Part shown: positions 56,681 to 64,000 of the stretch, in pieces
Position numbering within the stretch: the stretch's first letter is position 1
Layout of the letters: every line of letters begins with the position of its first letter
Source of the DNA: Polytrichum commune
Taxonomy: Eukaryota > Streptophyta > Polytrichopsida > Polytrichales > Polytrichaceae
Reading direction: 5' to 3'
DNA: 64,000 nucleotides
Assembly: GCA_950295325.1 (NCBI GenBank)
Contig: OX485807.1
Span: 3,102,501 to 3,166,500, forward strand
Program-made: the position numbers and the translations under genes
Notes under the pieces: model-generated
What the model was told of the DNA's origin: nothing
The model's database searches: none
What the model saw: only the letters and a program-made list of their open reading frames with translations

Positions 56681-59600
56681 TTACTCAAAGGTGATTGGAA
56701 CACACACATGCATCCACAATTTCACTATGGAATTCCTCAATACCTCCACATTTGGAAGACAATAGAGTTACATGTAACATGAACTTAAAAATCATGGGTT
56801 TAGCCCCAAACCTTGAGTTTATGAGAATTAACACAAAGTCATCTCAAGTTTTTTTCATGCTTAAATTACCATACATAATGAGTGGTGTTAGGCTATTAAA
56901 AATTGGCTTTCTAGCGAGTCTTGATAGGATGGGTGGGTCAAGGTAGCCTTGCATAGGCTGATGCAAGATTTAGGACAAAGGATCCCATGCACATACCCTA
57001 TTTTAGATCTTAAAATTCTCTCAAAGTTTGAGAGATGGAAAGACGAGGTCCCAAAATTTCACCCAACTTTCAAAATAGGCGCAAATATATGACGAGCTAA
57101 CGAGCTCTTGATATAAAGTTTTCTCAAAGAAGGATTGAACCCACAATTTTATCCCTTGTTGATGGATTTTACAGAGAACTCTAATGTCTTGCGAATTGGG
57201 ACATTTTGGCGGCACTTTTAGCCCTACAATCAGGTCATATTTCAGTAAAATTGGACATGTTTTCAAATTTGTGTTATTTTTGCTACCTCAAATTTTATAG
57301 GCGTATCCATCGATATAATTTTAGTTCAAAATAATGAAGTCTAACAAAAAAAATGTTAATGTAGTATACTTGATGCTATTATCTTATACATTCAGTTCAT
57401 TGAGTAATGAAGATGTGATCATGACATCTATTATAACGCTATCACAACTATGCACGTGCAATCATATTGGAAGATCTTACCATACAACTCAAGCATAATG
57501 TAATTTTGGACTAAACATGGGTCCAATTCCATCTCAAATATAAGTTCTAAAGGACCAATGTACGATCTGGATACATGTATGAGCTTCATTAGTCTTCAAA
57601 TTAGTGATTTTTATTTATGGGTTTCAATATTCGCTTAGTATATTATAATATGTTAGTGTACAAAGTAACATACATATATTCATGTGCGACATTAATGATC
57701 AACACAATAAATATGTTTTTGCATCCAAGAGCACATAGGTTGTGTTTGTGAACCCAAATCTAAAATAACATCAACATATTCAACGAATTGAAAATGTGCA
57801 CTTGAATCTGTTTAAATTGGATGTGATCACTTTTGACACAATTGGATCGAAATAAAAAACACGTAGATTAAATTCACAATTTCATGCATGGAAGGGCTCA
57901 TATTTGCTCCTCTCGCAACACTTAGGGTTTAACATAAGAGGCGACTGCGGTGAAGAGAATCAAAACTGAATTGGGCATTCCTTTATGAACGTTTTCTTAG
58001 TTATCAATACATGTATTCAAGATAATATTGTATGCGTACATACCTCTCATAGCCGCACTAATTAATGTGTCCCATTGATCTCAATGGTCTTTTGTCCAGT
58101 GGGCACTAGATCATTAACATTACAAACATACACTTATTCATGCCGGCCTTGAAAGAGGTCCGGAGTTTCTATCTATCTCCCATTGATCCAAGACTTGAGG
58201 GTCTTTAGAGATTATTTTGGTGTCAAATCAATCAAAGTTTTGATTTTGAGTTGTGAATGATTTTCCAACATTTTCACTAGATAAATGAGATGCACAATAA
58301 TCTCGAAAGGACACCAAAATATTAATTTGTTGAGTCAATGGTTTCTTATGAGAGGGAACTACACTAATATGTGCAATCGGGTTTGCCTTTGCAAATAGGT
58401 TGCTTCCTTTACGCATGCAAATGACCTTGGGTCAAACCCGTATCACAAACACTTTTATAACTTTGCTCATTCACCAATATAGCAACTAACTTCTAGTATA
58501 TCAAAAGTGTACCAATGGGTCCATAAACTCCAAATTTACGTAAATACGTAATTCTAGTGAAATGAAGGGGAGAGGTTTGACTTTGTCTATCCAGAAGACA
58601 ACTACCTAAAAACGAATTCCATGGCAAACTTCAAAAGGCATCTAGAATGTTGCTCTGGAAAGTTTGACAAGGGAGTCATTTTCATACAAACGTCTTCCAA
58701 TTCATATCAAAAGTGCTTGCCCTTCATTTCACTAAAACTGGGGGTTCCGTGACCACTTTGAACACTCCTTAAAACATTACAAAATGTCAAGAGTGAACCA
58801 AACCCCCCTCCCAAACCATGAGGTCTTAAGAGAAGTTCAGAATAACTCTATTGTGGTAACAAATTTTCAAAATAGTGTGGAATGTCGATAAATTAGTGTG
58901 GGGCAACTAAATTTCATACATGGAGTGCACGTTTTTCACAATTTTGGTCATGCGACCAAAAAGCGCGGGGGTCGAGACAAGGAACCGGCGGCATCCATCC
59001 ATCCACCCACCCATGATGACCACAACATCAAAGGCATGCACTGTACGACTAAGAAGATTTCATGGGGTTAGGGTAGCTAGGTGCGACTAATTTAGCATTT
59101 TATTTGCGGCGGTGGGCGAGGTCAGAAGGACCCATGTTAATTATATCGGGAGGTTTCTTGTAAGGGCGAGCCAGCTATATATGGATATAAGCTTCGGGCA
59201 TGCAAGCCAAGTGGAGGCCACCACTTCCATCGATCACAAAAACAAAGTGTGTCTACATTAATATTCTATCAAGCTATTGCTTATTAGTATGTAGCTACAT
59301 TTGATTATCCCATTTACTGCATGTTACTATTCAAAGTTACAATGCGCAACAACCTTTCGAGCTTTTGTGAGTGAAAGTTGGACATCCGAGTAATAAGATG
59401 TTATTGCACTGCATAACTCCGAATAGTAACATGCGCTAATCGGGATGATCATTGTACCATAAGAGGACACTCTATTTCGTCTTTTCTAAGTGTCGGAATG
59501 TGGTTTCCATGTGGGAGTCAAGGCGGTCTCGACCAATGTATGATTGACAAGTGGCAAAACTTGAGGGAAAACAAATTGTTCTTCGTTGGAATAGAGAGTC

Positions 59601-59804
59601 GTGTATGGTAGTACACCGTTTATCATAATTAGTGTCACATGTGAAATAGTGTCATTGTACCCTATTTTGAGGCATGTGTTAGGTTATAATATTGATCAAC
59701 AACTTCACCATTAGTGTCACCTCGTGACACTTCACGTTCAAGTGCACTTAATAGTATTTTGGCATGAGTGTGTCTAACAATGTTGTGTGAGGTGCATGCC
59801 TATG
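56681..59804. other. AT-rich non-genic region
   Basis: No gene, RNA or mobile element was recognised. The stretch 59480-59640 shares blocks with 63370-63530 (TTTCCATGTGGGA / TTTCCACGTGGGA, a GTGGCAA..TTGAGG block and an ATAGAGAG block), so part of it is an old dispersed repeat. Confidence 0.45.
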
Positions 59805-59807
59805 TTA

Positions 59808-60224
59808 GAGCGTCCCCACCAGACCGGGCATAGGGCATGCCAACGCCAAAAATGGGGCATCCCGGGTTCTTAGGTGGCGGTACCGGCATAAATTGAGCCC
59901 CACCAATGTCCGGTCCGGCATAATTTAGAACCGGCCCGGGTATAGTAAGGGCCTTCCCCCGCCATAAATGGTTCATATGGCGGCCCTCCTCCGGCCCGCC
60001 AAGAGATTACTTTAATATCAGATACTCCGATATCCTACTTTATCCCATGTCAGATAATAGGTGTCGTTGTCTTATTGATTGCTTCCTAATTATACCGGGG
60101 GTATGCCTAGGCTTTGGTGGGCTCTGACTCAAGATGAGCTGCCCCGCCCAAGATGGAGGACTCCCCAAAGGTATAAAATATTATATACTCTATTTGGCGT
60201 GTACCCGGTCTGGTGGGGACGCTC
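59808..60224. mobile_element. MITE, PIF/Harbinger-like, TTA target duplication
   Basis: The left end GAGCGTCCCCACCAGACCGG, plus one more G, is exactly repeated inverted at the right end. TTA flanks both sides (59805-59807 and 60225-60227). Length 417 bp. The interior is GC-rich with many CCGGC/GCCGG words. Confidence 0.92.
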
Positions 60225-60227
60225 TTA

Positions 60228-60881
60228 CAGAATGGTCTACAAGTTGACTAAAGAATACACAAATGGCACTCGGCATTCGAACGCTCAAGGGTGTCTCCCT
60301 CTTGCATACTAACTAAAAGGCACACACGCGACACCTGCCATTAGTATGCTCGAAAAGGTCTTCCCCCTTGAAAGCTAAACGTAAAACCATCGACTCAAGT
60401 ATCCCAATGAGCTACACTAAATGTCATTTTGTAAATAGATTTTCACTTGGAAAAATCACTTTCGCTGACGAATAGCATCATATTGACAATCAGGAGACGT
60501 GGCACTTTGAGTCCTCTAGGCATCTCGTTAGGCCCTACGCAAAGAATGTGTGCGTCATTGAATACCATAAACGGCGTACGAGCCCCTCTATGTACGACGC
60601 CATGCTGATGACAACATACGAATGTAATGTCAATTAGTCCACCCTTTATTCCAATTTAGTGTGGATCACCTTTTGGAGCTATGTAATACTAAAACAACGA
60701 AACACCACACAAATAGACACCTAGTATGCACGGTATAGAACACAACGAAAAAAAACGTTGATAAAAAAATTCCATTACAAAAAATGTAGGTTATTATTAG
60801 AACCTCAATAAAGCATGTGAATGAGCAGCGTGTATTTGTGAGGGTTGGGACGTCGTAAGTTTGGTTCACATGTTTGGAATC
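60228..60881. other. Non-genic spacer between two MITEs
   Basis: No supported gene or RNA. Open frames are short. Confidence 0.5.
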
Positions 60882-60884
60882 TTA

Positions 60885-61246
60885 GGGCCGGTTCACACTA
60901 TGGCCAAACTTCGAGAGGAGAAGCGTTTCGACCAATGAAAATGCATAAATGTCCAAAGTTCGTCCTCTCGGCCTTCACACTAGAGGCCGAAGTCCAAAGC
61001 ACGTCGCCTCCAAAAGAGCCTAGGTGGCGACACTTTTAGGAAAATATGGCGGGAAGAGTTCGGCCTCTCGAGCCAAGTTTGGGTCGAGCAAAATGCTCGA
61101 CCCAAACTTCCGTCGAGAGGCCGAGCATTTTTAGCTGTGGATTATTTTAATATACTTTTTCAACCCAAAGGCTTCTCCTCTCGACATAGTTTGGGCTAGA
61201 AAAGTGGCGCTTCTCCTCTCGACTTGGGCATAGTGTGAACCGGCCC
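60885..61246. mobile_element. MITE, PIF/Harbinger-like, with strong internal hairpin
   Basis: The left end GGGCCGGTTCACACTATG is exactly inverted at the right end, and the pairing continues imperfectly through CGAGAGGAGAAGCG for about 42 bases. TTA flanks both sides (60882-60884, 61247-61249). Length 362 bp. The interior holds a long palindrome centred near 61092. Confidence 0.93.
61061..61123. other. Long hairpin inside the MITE
   Basis: An 11-base arm CGGCCTCTCGA pairs with TCGAGAGGCCG, and inside it AAGTTTGGGTCGAGCA pairs perfectly with TGCTCGACCCAAACTT across a 3-base loop; a 3-base bulge (GCC / CCG) separates the two stems. Transcribed on either strand this would fold into a near-perfect stem of about 60 nt. 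Confidence 0.9.
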
Positions 61247-61683
61247 TTAAATAACATAACATGTGAGTACTGTAGGGGCTGGGCTTCTCGACATGTCAGG
61301 AGGTGGAAGTGTGCCTTGGATTTTGGGTCCCTCATGATTCAATCAAAGAAAACTACCCAAATTCAGAAGCCACGCTAGCTGCTGTCACCCAATGATTTTC
61401 GAAGCGCTTATAAAATTGCCTCCCCACCCGATTCTCAATAAACAACTCTTTCATACTGCCCCCAGTAACGTACACTATATATATATATATATATCTCAAG
61501 GTTGTAGTGAAATTGTGTTCGACTTCAATTTGCAAGTACGGGTCCAAATTGACCAAGATAGATAGATAGAAACTCCGGTCCCAATTAAGGGGCCGGCGTG
61601 AATGAAGTGTCCGTTCGTATTGTCAAATGACCCGATGCCCGCCAGGCAAGGGGAAATTTGGACAGTACTACTCTCCCCTTTCG

Positions 61684-62009
61684 AGGATGGACACTATAGT
61701 AACCAGAAGACAGATAAGAGTAACCCACCGTATTTGTTAGTAAGTGATTACGTTTGTATTATAGTATAAGTTGTGGTAATTTGTTGTGGCGGTGGTCGCC
61801 AAGTCATGTTTCCTTGGTTGGTTGAGGGAGGATGTTTGTACTACACTTAGACGGTCCGGGTTCGATGAGGATGGACACTATAGTAACCACAAGACAAATA
61901 AGAGTAACCCACCGTAGTTGTTAGCAAGTAATTACGTTTGTGTTATAGTATAAGTTGTGGTTTGTTGTGGCGGTGGTCGCCAAGTCATGTTTCCTTGGTT
62001 GGTTGAGGG
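61684..62009 (+). repeat. Tandem duplication, 184-bp period
   Basis: ATGGACACTATAGTAACCA at 61687 recurs at 61871, followed in both by AGTAACCCACCGTA.TTGTTAG, ATTACGTTTGT, TTATAGTATAAGTTGTGG, TTGTGGCGGTGGTCGCCAAG and TCATGTTTCCTTGGTTGG. The second copy stops at the TTGAGGG word, about 140 bases in. Confidence 0.92.
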
Positions 62010-62703
62010 TCAAATTGACCAACATGAAGTAAATGAGTGGGGGAGAGCCGGCCGACCGCTCGTTAGCTAGCTACACTATTTTCGTTCTAATTAGTGTGGG
62101 TTACGATTTGGAGTTTCGCATTTTACTGAGGGTGCATCATTTTTTTACTCAACTAACCTTAGTAGTTAGGATGCACACCGAAGAATAGGATATAACTTGG
62201 TTGGTTTAAAACGATAATGTCGGGAGAACGTTATAAAAGTATGTTACTCGAAATGGTGAACCAACACTAACTAGAGAAAATAGTGTGCTTATATTTGACA
62301 ATGCTGATCAAAATATAACATATGTATTTTGTATATGATGTGTAATCGAAGTTAAATCTCCAACAACATCAAGTGCACTTGAAGACTAAGTCACTTCCAT
62401 GACATGGCCACTTTTGACATAATTGATCAAAAATGAAAGTCTTCAGGTCAAAACATGTTTTGTGCATGAAGAGACCCAATTTGGGCCTCTCAACGCTTAA
62501 GGGTTAAAGAAAAATGTGTTTGTTAGTCCAAAATGCACTACACTAGTGAATAAGATGTGAGTCATAACACATCGCATTTGATTCTTGTAGCTCTAAGTTG
62601 GGATTTTCTATAACAAAATTATGGCATTTCCGACCAACAAAATGTAGTTAAGCGATTATGGTTATTAAATCGAATCCGCCATTGGTTTGGGAAACTAAAT
62701 GAT

Positions 62704-62813
62704 GTTATTAGTATTAGTATTAGTATTAGTATTAGTATTAGTAATAGTATTAGTATTGTTTGGGTGGTGGTGGTGGTGGGTGTGTGTGTGTGTGTGTGGG
62801 GGGGGGGGGGGGG
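62704..62813 (+). repeat. Compound microsatellite: ATTAGT hexamers, GGT, GT, then G run
   Basis: About eight ATTAGT units (one variant) are followed by a short GTTTGGG link, six GGT units, about nine GT units and a 16-base G run. Confidence 0.93.
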
Positions 62814-62894
62814 TCCGCACATGCGGCAATACCTACCATTATTTTTGTTTCATTAATTTGGAGAATTGCATGAGACTTGGAGTCGAAGGAGCTT

Positions 62895-63125
62895 TTTTAG
62901 TATCCGGGGAGGATTTTGGGCATAATCAGTCAAAATCCAAGTGTTTCAGAGTCCAAACGGTTACATGTTGACATCCTCCGATTTTTCTTTATTAATTTGA
63001 GGTATATACTATATATCCCTCTAAAACGATGTGTAATTTTCTTGAACTTCAAAAGGTTATTTCTCAAACTCAACCGGTTCATTTGTAACTAGTAGTCAGT
63101 TCCTCCCCATTGATTGCACTTAATT
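62895..63125 (-). repeat. Interspersed repeat family B, copy 4 (inverted)
   Basis: Read on the minus strand it runs CAATCAATGGGGAGGAACTG, ACAAATGAACCGGTTGAG, GTATATACCTCAAATTAATA, CAACATGTAACCGTTTGGAC and GATTATGCCCAAAATCCTCC, in the same order as copies 1 and 2. Confidence 0.6.
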
Positions 63126-63169
63126 GAGGGCCTTCATTAATAATAGTTCCTTACGGCACCAAGCCAAAT

Positions 63170-63350
63170 TCTTAGGTTGAGTGGTTGGGACTCATCCGCA
63201 CATGTGGGTTTCGTTCTCCCACTATGGTCCAACCAATCATTGTGGGGGTCACCCAGTCAACCGGTCAACCAACGATCTTAAGAGTAGTGTATTGGGGCTT
63301 GATAAGTCTAGCATGGGAGGACCGATGGTGATCCGGTTGACCGGTTTATA
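63170..63350 (+). mobile_element. Possible tRNA-headed SINE sharing a core with the 5S-derived SINEs
   Basis: A tRNA-promoter-like head (GGTTGAGTGGTTGGGAC for box A; GGTTTCGTTCTCC for box B) is followed by CTATGGTCCAACCAATCA..GTGGGGG, which matches the body of the 5S SINE copies (CTATGGTCCACCCAATCA..GTGGGGG). The remainder is diverged; GGTCAACC and GGTTGACC words form a short inverted pair. No target duplication was found. Confidence 0.35.
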
Positions 63351-64000
63351 ATTATTATATACGTGGTAAAGGGCTGCCTATTTCATCTTTACATGTGCTA
63401 GAATGTAGTTTCCACGTGGGATGCAAGTGGATTGTGCCAAATAAGAGCATGGCATGTGGCAAGGTTTGAGGGGGGAATGATTATTTTGTGTCATATAGAG
63501 AGACCGTCTATGATAGCTTCCACATTTGATTGGCTTAGTATCCTTTGGGCGAAGAGACTCTACATTCATACTAGTGTCGGCAAACATAGGCATAATCTTT
63601 TATTTCTACTTGTGCCAACTATCTCTCAAAAATGATGGCACCATATTACAGGAGACCAATTGTCTCACGTTTGTAGCGTCTACTACTACTTTTGCAAAAG
63701 TTTTTAGATTAAAATTGATGAAATTGATATAATTGTCAACTTGTTCAAGAATCAAGCATAAATGAAGAGCATTCTTATTCACATGTTGGATCCAAGCTCA
63801 AGAGCAAATATCATGACAAATCGTGAGGTAGATATATGGTATTTGGATAGTTTTTTTTCTCTCTACACCCACTTCTTGTAGGGCATGGAACACATGATTA
63901 GTGCAAGATGATTAGTAAATCCAAAACATGTCCAAAGCAATTTGCCTCATATCTTTTGGAGATTATATGCATGTCTTATTCACTATCAAAGTGAAGAATT

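Noticed and set aside
62619-62971. Open frames of poly-Val, poly-Leu and poly-Pro
   Set aside because: They come from the compound ATTAGT/GGT/GT microsatellite and G run.

Overview
This is nuclear DNA from a land plant. The genes are split by GT-AG introns, the gene set is plant-like (a GH9 endoglucanase, a GRAS transcription factor, the plant LacZ-type GH2 protein), and both introns and intergenic DNA are full of small plant-type transposons. The long introns and the DUF7869-type and LINE relics hint at a non-seed plant (moss, lycophyte or fern), but this is a guess and the species cannot be fixed from the sequence.

Layout: (1) bases 1-2368 hold the 3' part of a transposon-associated DUF7869-type gene with one in-frame stop. 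(2) About 3050-6240 is a broken LINE on the minus strand, with the reverse-transcriptase YADD box reduced to YADL. (3) About 6.2-10.9 kb is repeat-rich and has no gene I can support. (4) 10967-14764 is a complete secreted GH9 endoglucanase in 8 exons (504 aa). (5) 16965-28726 is a GH2 beta-galactosidase-like gene in 18 exons (about 1234 aa) with a leader resembling an organelle-targeting peptide. Its introns hold a MITE, two 5S-rRNA-derived SINEs and several copies of an unnamed repeat. (6) 31272-41084 is a HEAT-repeat protein resembling protein phosphatase 4 regulatory subunit 1. (7) 42814-45117, minus strand and convergent with the previous gene, is a single-exon GRAS factor of 767 aa with a repeat-rich upstream region. 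(8) 47.1-64 kb has no supportable gene and is a mosaic of MITEs with TTA target-site duplications, tandem repeats, microsatellites and long G/C homopolymers.

The genes do not form one pathway. Two act on carbohydrates (cell-wall glucan; beta-galactosides, location uncertain), one is a phosphatase scaffold and one a transcription factor. The most unusual material is the mobile DNA: a 5S-rRNA-headed SINE with a clean 9-bp target duplication nested inside another repeat, a possible tRNA-headed relative at 63 kb, and four PIF/Harbinger-like MITEs, one with a very strong internal hairpin.
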